NCBI RefSeq assembly: GCF_900116535.1
Contig: NZ_FPAU01000010.1
Coordinates: forward strand, 1-64,000
Length of the DNA: 64,000 bases
DNA from: Kosakonia arachidis
GTDB lineage: Bacteria > Pseudomonadota > Gammaproteobacteria > Enterobacterales > Enterobacteriaceae
Direction: 5' to 3'
The position numbers and the translations under genes were made by a program. The notes beneath the pieces were generated by a model. The model searched no databases and had not been told where the DNA came from. It was given only the letters and a program-made list of their open reading frames with translations. Positions within the stretch are counted from its first letter, which is position 1; the number at the start of each line of letters is the position of its first letter. Positions 56,111 through 64,000 of the stretch are shown here, piece after piece.

Positions 56111-57472
56111 ATGTTTGATAATTTAACCGATCGTTTGTCGCGCACACTGCGCAATATCAGTGGCCGTGGACGCCTCACTGAAGACAACATCAAAGATACC
56201 CTGCGCGAAGTGCGCATGGCATTGCTGGAAGCGGACGTTGCGCTGCCGGTAGTGCGTGATTTTATCAACCGTGTAAAAGAGAAAGCGGTTGGTCATGAAG
56301 TCAATAAGAGCCTGACGCCGGGTCAGGAGTTCGTCAAAATCGTGCGTAATGAACTGGTTGCGGCGATGGGCGAAGAAAACCAGAGCCTGAACCTCGCCGC
56401 GCAACCGCCGGCGGTGGTGCTGATGGCGGGTTTACAGGGGGCCGGTAAAACAACCAGCGTCGGTAAGCTTGGTAAATTCCTGCGCGAAAAGCACAAGAAA
56501 AAAGTCATGGTCGTTTCGGCGGACGTTTATCGCCCGGCGGCGATCAAACAGCTGGAAACCCTGGCGCAGCAGGTCGAGGTGGATTTCTTCCCCTCTGACG
56601 CCGCGCAAAAGCCGGTCGATATCGTTAACGCGGCGCTGAAAGAAGCGAAGCTGAAGTTTTACGACGTGTTGCTGGTGGATACCGCCGGTCGTCTGCACGT
56701 TGATGAAGCGATGATGGACGAAATCAAACAGGTTCATGCCGCGATTAACCCGGTGGAAACGCTGTTTGTTGTCGATGCCATGACCGGTCAGGATGCGGCG
56801 AACACGGCGAAAGCCTTTAATGAAGCGCTGCCGCTTACCGGTGTCGTGCTGACCAAAGTGGACGGCGACGCCCGCGGCGGTGCGGCGCTGTCGATTCGTC
56901 ATATCACCGGCAAACCGATCAAGTTCCTTGGCGTCGGCGAGAAAACCGAAGCGCTGGAGCCGTTCCATCCGGATCGTATCGCCTCGCGTATTCTTGGTAT
57001 GGGCGATGTGTTGTCGCTTATCGAAGATATCGAGAGCAAGGTTGACCGCGCACAGGCTGAGAAGCTGGCGAATAAACTGAAAAAAGGCGACGGTTTCGAT
57101 CTGACCGATTTCCTTGAGCAGTTGCGCCAGATGAAAAACATGGGCGGCATGGCAAGCCTGATGGGCAAGCTGCCGGGCATGGGTCAGATCCCGGATAACG
57201 TGAAAGCGCAGATGGATGACAAAGTGCTGGTGCGTATGGAGGCGATTATCAACTCGATGACGCTGAAAGAGCGCGCCAACCCGGACATTATCAAAGGTTC
57301 CCGTAAACGCCGCATTGCCGCCGGTTGCGGTATGCAGGTGCAGGATGTAAACCGTCTGCTCAAACAGTTCGACGACATGCAACGCATGATGAAGAAGATG
57401 AAGAAGGGCGGGATGGCGAAGATGATGCGCGGCATGAAGGGTATGATGCCGCCTGGTTTCCCTGGGCGCTAA
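56111..57472 (+). CDS. ffh: signal recognition particle protein Ffh
   Basis: 453 residues, identical in length to E. coli. N domain, GTPase G domain (GLQGAGKTTSVGKLG about 103-117, LVDTAGRLH, TKVDGDARGG) and the methionine-rich M domain that binds 4.5S RNA and signal sequences (MQRMMKKMKKGGMAKMM end). Delivers membrane proteins to FtsY and SecYEG. Confidence 0.99.
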   Translation: MFDNLTDRLSRTLRNISGRGRLTEDNIKDTLREVRMALLEADVALPVVRDFINRVKEKAVGHEVNKSLTPGQEFVKIVRNELVAAMGEENQSLNLAAQPPAVVLMAGLQGAGKTTSVGKLGKFLREKHKKKVMVVSADVYRPAAIKQLETLAQQVEVDFFPSDAAQKPVDIVNAALKEAKLKFYDVLLVDTAGRLHVDEAMMDEIKQVHAAINPVETLFVVDAMTGQDAANTAKAFNEALPLTGVVLTKVDGDARGGAALSIRHITGKPIKFLGVGEKTEALEPFHPDRIASRILGMGDVLSLIEDIESKVDRAQAEKLANKLKKGDGFDLTDFLEQLRQMKNMGGMASLMGKLPGMGQIPDNVKAQMDDKVLVRMEAIINSMTLKERANPDIIKGSRKRRIAAGCGMQVQDVNRLLKQFDDMQRMMKKMKKGGMAKMMRGMKGMMPPGFPGR

Positions 57473-57663
57473 TAAACGGCCTGGCTTTTTTGCCATTTTG
57501 ATGCCGGGGTGTGCTCAAAATGCTCACGTACTGCGTGTACGCTCCGTTGACTATGCGCACGTCGGCACCAAACTGACGACAATGCCGACGGCCTCACACC
57601 TCACAGATTCGCACGTGTCGATTGCTTTTTAGCAAAAAATGAGTAAAATTTTCGGGCTTTTAA

Positions 57664-57972
<309 letters not shown>

Positions 57973-57990
57973 TCTGTCACGGTGGTCATG

Positions 57991-58539
57991 ATGAGCAAGC
58001 AACAAGCCGCAGTGGTCCCTGTCGAGCCAATTGTTGTCGGCAAGCTGGGATCTTCTTACGGAATTCGTGGTTGGCTCAGAGTGTTTTCTTCCACTGAAGA
58101 CGCCGAAAGCATTTTTGACTATCAGCCCTGGTTTATCCAGAAGGCGGGTCAGTGGCAGAGCATTGAGCTGGAAAGCTGGCGCTACCACAATCAGGACATC
58201 GTCATCAAACTGAAAGGTATTGATGACAGAGATGCAGCGAATCTGATGACGAATTGCGAAATCGTCGTGGATTCCTCGCAGTTGCCGGAACTGGAAGAGG
58301 GTGACTACTACTGGAAAGACCTGATGGGTTGCCAGGTAGTGACTACTGAAGGTTACAGCCTTGGTAAAGTCGTCGATATGATGGAAACCGGGTCTAATGA
58401 CGTTCTCGTCATCAAGGCAAACCTGAAAGATGCATTTGGTATCAAGGAGCGGTTGGTTCCGTTCCTCAATGGGCAGGTTATCAAGAAAGTCGATCTCGCT
58501 ACTCAAACCATTGAAGTAGATTGGGATCCTGGTTTTTAA
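57991..58539 (+). CDS. rimM: ribosome maturation factor RimM
   Basis: 182 residues from [10 protein letters not shown]; an ATG one codon upstream is an alternative. RimM N-terminal domain and PRC-barrel ([40 protein letters not shown] end). Binds S19 and helps mature the 30S head. 18 bases after rpsP. Confidence 0.98.
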   Translation: MSKQQAAVVPVEPIVVGKLGSSYGIRGWLRVFSSTEDAESIFDYQPWFIQKAGQWQSIELESWRYHNQDIVIKLKGIDDRDAANLMTNCEIVVDSSQLPELEEGDYYWKDLMGCQVVTTEGYSLGKVVDMMETGSNDVLVIKANLKDAFGIKERLVPFLNGQVIKKVDLATQTIEVDWDPGF

Positions 58540-58569
58540 ACCTCCGGATATACGGTAAAAGACGGCGCT

Positions 58570-59337
58570 ATGTGGATTGGCATAATTAGCCTGTTTCCTG
58601 AAATGTTCCGCGCGATTACCGACTACGGGGTAACTGGCCGGGCAGTAAAAAATGGCCTGCTGAGCATCCAGAGCTGGAGTCCGCGTGATTTCGCTCATGA
58701 CCGGCACCGTACCGTGGACGATCGTCCTTACGGCGGCGGACCGGGGATGTTAATGATGGTGAACCCGTTGCGGGACGCCATTCATACAGCAAAAGCCGCG
58801 GCGGGCGAAGGCGCCAAAGTGATTTATCTGTCGCCTCAGGGACGCAAGCTTGATCAAGCAGGCGTTAGCGAGTTGGCTACCAATCAGAAGTTGATTCTGG
58901 TGTGTGGTCGCTACGAAGGGATAGATGAGCGCGTAATTCAAACCGAGATTGACGAAGAATGGTCTATCGGCGATTACGTTCTCAGCGGTGGTGAGTTACC
59001 AGCAATGACGCTGATTGACTCGGTTTCCCGGTTTATTCCGGGGGTACTGGGGCACGAAGCATCGGCAACGGAAGATTCCTTTGCTGACGGGTTGCTGGAT
59101 TGTCCTCACTACACCCGACCTGAAGTGTTAGAAGGAATGGAAGTACCGGCGGTTTTACTGTCGGGAAACCATGCTGAGATACGTCGCTGGCGTTTGAAGC
59201 AGTCGCTGGGCCGAACCTGGCTTAGAAGACCTGAACTTCTGGAAAACCTGGCTCTGACTGAAGAGCAAGCAAGGTTGCTGGCGGAGTTCCGACGAGAACA
59301 CGCGCAACAGCAACACAAACATGATGGGCAGGTGTAA
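58570..59337 (+). CDS. trmD: tRNA (guanine-N1)-methyltransferase TrmD
   Basis: 255 residues, as in E. coli. SPOUT methylase with trefoil-knot motifs [31 protein letters not shown] and [11 protein letters not shown]. Makes m1G37 in tRNAs, preventing frameshifts. Confidence 0.99.
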   Translation: MWIGIISLFPEMFRAITDYGVTGRAVKNGLLSIQSWSPRDFAHDRHRTVDDRPYGGGPGMLMMVNPLRDAIHTAKAAAGEGAKVIYLSPQGRKLDQAGVSELATNQKLILVCGRYEGIDERVIQTEIDEEWSIGDYVLSGGELPAMTLIDSVSRFIPGVLGHEASATEDSFADGLLDCPHYTRPEVLEGMEVPAVLLSGNHAEIRRWRLKQSLGRTWLRRPELLENLALTEEQARLLAEFRREHAQQQHKHDGQV

Positions 59338-59377
59338 TACACCCCCGAATATCAGTTTACCCAGGATAAGAGATTAA

Positions 59378-59728
<351 letters not shown>

Positions 59729-59765
59729 TAAAACGCACGCGCTACATCCAAAGCGTGTTATAGAA

Positions 59766-59799
59766 CAAGGGGTTAGCGTAATGCTAACCCCTTTTTTAT
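59766..59799 (+). terminator. terminator of the rplS operon
   Basis: AAGGGGTTAGCGT and ATGCTAACCCCTT form a near-perfect stem with a T-run. The prophage DNA begins just after this, so this is the likely insertion side. Confidence 0.9.
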
Positions 59800-59847
59800 T
59801 GGCGATGGCGGCAGAATGGCGGCAGCGAATCGCCACGGCGACAGGCG

Positions 59848-59874
59848 AAAAAAAAGCCTGCTGGCGCAGGCTGA
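59848..59874 (-). terminator. hairpin downstream of ogr
   Basis: AGCCTGC and GCAGGCT stem; on the minus strand it is followed by TTTTTT. Ends ogr transcription beside rplS. Confidence 0.7.
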
Positions 59875-59884
59875 GGGAAAGCAA

Positions 59885-60076
59885 TTATCGTGTTGAATGG
59901 GGAGAGGCTTCTGTCGCCGGTGGCCGGACAATGTAACGCGCCAGCGACTCGTGGGTGACAAATGTGCAGCCACACTGGATGTTCTGACACTGATGGTAGC
60001 GCTCTTTGGTTTCGGAACTCAGGTAGCGGCTTGAGCGCGCATGCGCCGCTTGCTGGCATACCGGGCAATGCATCAT
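59885..60076 (-). CDS. ogr: Ogr/Delta-family late-gene activator
   Basis: 63 residues with the Ogr zinc pattern: CPVC near residue 4 and CQNIQCGC near 30, plus the basic C-terminus. In P2 this protein activates late promoters; it always follows gene D. Its place at the very end of the prophage, next to rplS, fits the P2 gene map, where int lies on the other side of the attachment site. Confidence 0.92.
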   Translation of the reverse strand: MMHCPVCQQAAHARSSRYLSSETKERYHQCQNIQCGCTFVTHESLARYIVRPPATEASPHSTR

Positions 60077-60113
60077 GGTGGGTTCTCCCTCGTTAACATG
60101 CTGCAATAATAAA

Positions 60114-60141
60114 CCATTAACTTGCAAATGCAAGTTAATGG
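60114..60141. repeat. perfect palindrome between D and ogr
   Basis: CCATTAACTTGCA and TGCAAGTTAATGG, 13-base perfect arms with a 2-base centre, between the D stop and the ogr start. On the minus strand it is followed by TTTATTATT, so it can act as a terminator of the tail operon or as an operator for ogr. Confidence 0.7.
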
Positions 60142-60155
60142 TTGCATTTGACGTT

Positions 60156-61316
60156 TCAGACGCTGGATTCCTCCATTTCATACTCCACGTTTCGGATGTC
60201 GGCTTCCAGATCCAGTTTTGTAATAAAGCCTTTTTGATCAATGCCATGAGTTAATTTCTTGATCACCCAGGGCGTTTTATTGATCACATCCTTAAAGCCT
60301 GATAACCGGATGGGCGTTTCCGGCGCGATGTCGGCCCGTCCTTGTGCGAGAGTCAGGCTAAATATTGCGGCATTTCTCTGACGTTGTAGCCATTCCGCTT
60401 CTGCTGCGCGGATGGCTTCATCTTTGGAGGCGAACATGTTTTGCAGGATGCTGACATTCTCTATTGAACCGGCGAGGTAATCCGTTGACGCTTGCTGTGT
60501 GCCGGCACTTTTGCGCGTCAGTTTTACCTGTTTAACCTGCTTCTGAGGCGTTTTAGTATCCTGCCAGCGCGCAATGATACTGCCGTACGTCGTACGATCG
60601 GTTAAATCAAACGTGTGAGAATCGCCATCGCTACGGCTGATAGTCACGGTGGATACGGCCTTACCGCCCCGTACGCATTTACCCGGCACAAGAAAAATCA
60701 GTACGCCCGATTTTACGGCGATTTCAGCGCCGTTGCGGATAGCCAGCCGAGTGAGAAACGCGATGTCGCTCTCTTTGGACTGGTCGATATGTGCAATCTT
60801 AATACCGGCCAGTTCCGGCGAGACGCTGGCGCTCAGCGAATTGCGCCAGGCAATATCTTTCACGATCTCACCAAGCGTTGTGTCATGCCATGACCGCTCT
60901 TTTGGGGTGTTCATATCATTGCGAAAATCGACGCTGCGCCCGGTAATCACTAGCTGATCCGGTGTGCCCCGGTGTGTGACCTGGTCGATAAAGAAACTTC
61001 CCATGTTGGTGAGCACCGAGCCTTGTCGACCAATCGAGACGTTAACCAGCGCGTTCCGTTCTGGCATTTCGATTTTGCCGTCGCTGTCATCCAGCGTCAG
61101 TATCAGCGTGTCGGCTTCAAAACCGCGGTTATCCGTGACCGTGAGCGCGACTAATCGCGGAGCGAGCCTGGCGGTAATGTCTTTTTTTTCGTCTTTGCTG
61201 TTGCCGTTTTTTACCGCAGAGGCGCTGCTGTTGCCACTGGCGGGTTTTTGGTTCAGCTCCAGCTTAAACGCCGGGGCGTCTCCCCGCGTCAGATCGTTAT
61301 CGAGAGCGTCAATCAT
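60156..61316 (-). CDS. D: phage late control/hub protein D
   Basis: 386 residues, matching P2 gpD in length and in blocks such as DNRGFEADTLILTLDDSDG, HRGTPDQLVITGRSVDF and SDIAFLTRLAIRNGAEIAV. Baseplate hub at the tail tip. The extended N-terminus (to about residue 45, lysine-rich GNSKDEKKDI) is unusual. Overlaps U by 4 bases. Confidence 0.93.
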   Translation of the reverse strand: MIDALDNDLTRGDAPAFKLELNQKPASGNSSASAVKNGNSKDEKKDITARLAPRLVALTVTDNRGFEADTLILTLDDSDGKIEMPERNALVNVSIGRQGSVLTNMGSFFIDQVTHRGTPDQLVITGRSVDFRNDMNTPKERSWHDTTLGEIVKDIAWRNSLSASVSPELAGIKIAHIDQSKESDIAFLTRLAIRNGAEIAVKSGVLIFLVPGKCVRGGKAVSTVTISRSDGDSHTFDLTDRTTYGSIIARWQDTKTPQKQVKQVKLTRKSAGTQQASTDYLAGSIENVSILQNMFASKDEAIRAAEAEWLQRQRNAAIFSLTLAQGRADIAPETPIRLSGFKDVINKTPWVIKKLTHGIDQKGFITKLDLEADIRNVEYEMEESSV

Positions 61317-61774
61317 CCGAGACTCCCCAGCATTTTGGTGGCATCGTTGAGCAGTTTGCTGCCTTTCGTATACATATCTTCTGCTATGGAGAGCAGCGAC
61401 TCGTCGACCCGGGTCAAATTCAGTGTGAAACTGATCTTACGCGGCGAGCCGTCGCTATAAAATTCGGAGCCGTTCTCTTTGACGCCGCTTATAACATACA
61501 CACCGTAAATCATTCCCGTGCCGTCGATAAGCGGCCATTTTCCGCCCTGTTCAGCCATCAGGCGCAAGGCTGCCAGCGACAGCACGCCGCCAGTCAGCTC
61601 CGGGTAGAGCGCGCCGGTTATTTCGAGGGTATCTTCGCCTGGACCGATATACTGATACGCCGCGCGTTTACCAACACGCGCGTTGCTGCTCCAGGTAAAT
61701 GTAGAGGTGCGGCTCAGGTTCTGGAATGGCAGCGTTTGCCGCATAAAGACAAAAAGTCCCAGCGCCAGCATCAT
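61313..61774 (-). CDS. U: phage tail protein U
   Basis: 153 residues, close to P2 gpU (start MMLALGLFVFMRQTLPFQNL, STFTWSSNARVGKRAAYQYIG). Tail assembly protein. Between T and D, coupled to D. Confidence 0.92.
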   Translation of the reverse strand: MMLALGLFVFMRQTLPFQNLSRTSTFTWSSNARVGKRAAYQYIGPGEDTLEITGALYPELTGGVLSLAALRLMAEQGGKWPLIDGTGMIYGVYVISGVKENGSEFYSDGSPRKISFTLNLTRVDESLLSIAEDMYTKGSKLLNDATKMLGSLG

Positions 61775-61776
61775 AA

Positions 61777-63681
61777 TTAAAACCCTCCTGATGGATTGAA
61801 TTGCGAAAGGGTACTGTTGCGTTTATTTGCCGCGTCCTGACGGAACAGATCCTGCAGGTAGCGCTCGTTGTTGCTACCGGGGGCGATATCGCCTTGTAAC
61901 GTGACGTTATATTCCGTTTTGCTCTGGTCGACATACGAATTACCGCCAGCGGGTTTGGCTGCCTGGTAATTGTTAAAACCCGGCATTGTGCTGGTTGGCT
62001 GAATGTAGCTCTGGCTAGCGCTGGCGTCTGTCGGTGGTTTCGGTACCTCAAGCACCGGTTTTTTGTCGATAATCCCGAGCTTTTCCAGTACCCAGCTCAG
62101 GCTGCTGCCCAATATTTTTACGCCCTCAATCACCAGCGCGATGGAGCCAGAGAGCATCTGGCCGAAATAGAAACCCGCTTTTGCGCACTGGTTCAGCGTT
62201 TCCTGGCTGGCCTGCACCGGCGTAATCAGATCGCTGAACAGCTGTTTGATGTTCTGCAAGCCGTTGCCGATGAGATCAAACAGCGGTTGTAGCGGCGCAA
62301 ATAGCCCGGCAAGCGGGGCGAACGCGGCGCTAATCCCGGCCATTACGCCACCAAAGAAGGCGCTAATCGGTTCCCAGTAGGTGTAGATGGCCAGCGCGGC
62401 GGCGGCAACAAGGGTAATTACGCCGACAATCGGTAGCGTGAGCGAACCAAGCACCGCCATAATCCCGCCGCAGACGGTAGTAAAGACGCTGCCAAAAGTC
62501 GTCGCGATGGTGATCAGCGTACTGATGCCCGTAAAGACCGGCGCGATAACACCCGCCACCGTGCCAATCGCCCCGGCGACGCCGACCACGGCAGTGGCAA
62601 TCAGACCGAAGGTTTGCACCAGGCCCTGGTTGTTCTGCACCCACTGTTGCAGTTGCCCCAGATACTGGGTGGCGGTTTGTACCAGTTGGCGCAGGGAGGA
62701 TTCTTGCGTACTGAAAATATCCACGCTTAGCGACTGATAAACACTTTGCAGCGCCTGTAAATCGGTACCGAGATTGCCAACCTGTGCACTTAGCGCACTT
62801 GGCGTACTTACCGCACTTGGCGCACTTACCGCACTTGGCGTACTTACCGAACTTGGCGTACTTAGCGCACTTTGCGCACTTTGCGCACTTAGCGCACCTG
62901 GCGCACCTGGCGCACTTGACGTACTTAGCGCACTTACCGAACTTGGCGTACTTAGTGCACCTGGCGCACTTACCGCACTTGGCGTACTTACCGTATTTGC
63001 CGCGATACTCACTTCGCTGCCAGGTTGTACCGGTGCGTTGTTTTTCAGCGATTGTTCATAGCCTGGCTGCAGCAGTTTTTTGCCAATGTTGAAGCCAGAA
63101 GTGGCGACGGACATCCCGATGTTGCCCACCGCAGAGATTTTCCCGGCAATGCCCTGAATCGTTTGCTGGCCCGCCTGGATTTTTTCCGCGCGTTTTTGCC
63201 GGTTCTCCTGCTTCAGCGCCTGCTGTTGTGTGATGAGCTGTGCGCGATGATCGTTGATCTGGCTTTGCAGTTGCAGTTTCGCCGCGGTCGGCGCGTTTGG
63301 TTCAACACCTGCGCGCAGCAGCGTTAACCGGTGGTCGATCACCGCTCCGCGCGTCGTTTCGTGCTGTTGCTGAAGCGTGGTTACACGCTCCTGCGTGAAG
63401 TTAAGAATGCTGGCGTGGCTGCGCGTCGGCGGACCTTGCTCCGTCAGCTTTTGCGCGCGCAACTGCACGGTTTGCAGGCGCAGGCTGAGTGTCGAAAGGG
63501 ATTTTTCGGCCTGCGTTAAACCCTCAACCTGGGCGAGCTGGTTGTACAGCCCGCTCAGATTTTTCTCCGTCTCTTTGATCCCGGCAGCAAGCGAAGCATT
63601 CGCCGTTTGCAGGTTTTTAAACGGGCGCGTCGCCTGGTCAACAGCCGTGAGCAGTGCGTCAATATTTGTGCTGTTACTCAT
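61777..63681 (-). CDS. T: tail tape measure protein T with Ser-rich triplet repeat
   Basis: 634 residues, shorter than P2 gpT (about 815). Helical N-terminus (about 1-200), hydrophobic central part (about 365-475) and C-terminal part. Residues ~228-299 consist of three-residue units of the type LSA/VST/PSA with S at each unit, encoded by 9-bp DNA repeats at 62784-63000. Tape measure length sets tail length, so a tail made with it would be shorter than P2's. ATG overlaps the E' stop (ATGA). Confidence 0.88.
   Translation of the reverse strand: MSNSTNIDALLTAVDQATRPFKNLQTANASLAAGIKETEKNLSGLYNQLAQVEGLTQAEKSLSTLSLRLQTVQLRAQKLTEQGPPTRSHASILNFTQERVTTLQQQHETTRGAVIDHRLTLLRAGVEPNAPTAAKLQLQSQINDHRAQLITQQQALKQENRQKRAEKIQAGQQTIQGIAGKISAVGNIGMSVATSGFNIGKKLLQPGYEQSLKNNAPVQPGSEVSIAANTVSTPSAVSAPGALSTPSSVSALSTSSAPGAPGALSAQSAQSALSTPSSVSTPSAVSAPSAVSTPSALSAQVGNLGTDLQALQSVYQSLSVDIFSTQESSLRQLVQTATQYLGQLQQWVQNNQGLVQTFGLIATAVVGVAGAIGTVAGVIAPVFTGISTLITIATTFGSVFTTVCGGIMAVLGSLTLPIVGVITLVAAAALAIYTYWEPISAFFGGVMAGISAAFAPLAGLFAPLQPLFDLIGNGLQNIKQLFSDLITPVQASQETLNQCAKAGFYFGQMLSGSIALVIEGVKILGSSLSWVLEKLGIIDKKPVLEVPKPPTDASASQSYIQPTSTMPGFNNYQAAKPAGGNSYVDQSKTEYNVTLQGDIAPGSNNERYLQDLFRQDAANKRNSTLSQFNPSGGF
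62784..63000. repeat. 9-bp degenerate repeats in gene T
   Basis: About 24 units of the type GCACTTGGC/GTACTTACC in direct tandem on the plus strand, in register with the T reading frame. Each adds three residues. Such runs are prone to slippage, so copy number may vary between isolates. Confidence 0.85.
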
Positions 63682-64000
63682 GTGTATTTCCGCTTCGCTG
63701 AAGCGCTTTTTCGCGCCATGTGATGAGCTCGCTCAGACTCAGGGGATAGAGTTCTGACGGCGGCCAGTGAAAAATCACTGCGATATCCGCCATCAAATCG
63801 TCAACTGACAGGTTGGCCGGAAAATTTACTGTGCCGAAACCGGCGACAAAAAACCGACCACCTTGCCAGCCAGCGCGACCATATCCACCAGATCCAACGC
63901 GGCGACTTCCTGTTCGGTCAGGGAAGGCGAGGTGATGCGCGGCAGTACTTTAATCAGCGCATCCACTTCAGCATTCGCCACTGCCGCCAGGCTCAGACCG
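63678..64000 (-). CDS. E: tail proteins E and E' (programmed -1 frameshift), partial
   Basis: Gene E (63826 to beyond 64000) ends LAGKVVGFLSPVSAQ. A slippery TTTTTTG (63847-63853) allows a -1 shift to the longer E' product, continuing FGTVNFPANLSVDDLMADI to a stop at 63678. P2 uses the same T6G site to make E and E+E', chaperones that load the tape measure. E is truncated by the window edge. E' ends in ATGA with T. Confidence 0.92.

Noticed and set aside
56432-57496. 354-codon minus-strand frame
   Set aside because: Antisense of ffh; arginine/histidine-rich translation typical of a shadow.
62784-63000. possible CRISPR array
   Set aside because: Contiguous 9-bp units with no spacers and in frame with a tape measure gene.

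Overview
The window is enterobacterial chromosome, from the Escherichia/Citrobacter/Salmonella/Enterobacter group. The evidence is the intact block ssrA (tmRNA, tag ANDENYALAA), smpB, ratA, ratB, bamE, recN, nadK, grpE, corB, ypjD, ffh, rpsP, rimM, trmD, rplS at 47954-59728. Gene order and protein sequences are close to E. coli, but not identical: NadK has a short insertion after VCQQ, and the corB start differs. I cannot name the species from sequence alone. Foreign DNA lies on both sides of this core.

Layout. (1) 1-9045: a decayed P2-like prophage led by the end of an IS3-family element. It keeps a gpV start fused to a tail-fibre-assembly end (frameshifted), a DUF4225-like gene with a small opposite-strand membrane gene (the P2 moron position between G and FI), a truncated sheath gene FI, a large hub/spike fusion gene and an ApeA-like HEPN gene. 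(2) About 9047-47953: a ~38.9 kb island integrated at the 3' end of ssrA. It is bounded by a degenerate tmRNA-end copy at 9047 and by ssrA itself. Matching 12-bp-spaced GGTGCCTA repeats lie just inside both ends, and a CP4-57-type integrase sits beside ssrA. (3) 47954-59728: housekeeping core. (4) 59885-64000: the tail end of a second, better preserved P2-like prophage (E, E', T, U, D, ogr, all leftward) ending beside rplS.

The island is mainly a defence cargo carrier. Its left part holds a five-gene operon with overlapping ends in which a type I restriction-modification system (hsdR, hsdM, hsdS) is coupled to an AAA ATPase and an HNH endonuclease, a Septu-like pair. Next comes a single 1180-residue gene with a Cap4-like QxK nuclease signature and a very long helical C-terminus. 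The middle is a leftward CP4-type backbone (YaaW-like protein, WYL regulator, two exported proteins, YfjQ-like, KlcA/ArdB antirestriction protein, RadC-like YeeS, YeeT, CbeA antitoxin, CbtA toxin) preceded by a glycosyltransferase cassette. Around the alpA regulator lie an HNH-like protein and an unknown 233-residue protein. The right part has a Lamassu/ABC three-component-like operon (QxK nuclease, middle component, SMC ATPase with a CPVC zinc hook), a separate PD-(D/E)xK protein starting at TTG, a four-helix membrane protein whose gene ends inside a ten-copy 7-bp repeat, a lipoprotein, an IS110-family element with a candidate bridge-RNA region and a relic of a second IS110, then the integrase.

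The best candidates for less described biology are the type I RM + ATPase + HNH operon, the Lamassu-like operon with its PD-(D/E)xK neighbour, the nuclease/helical-repeat giant at 20185-23727, and the DUF4225/membrane-protein pair in the prophage remnant.
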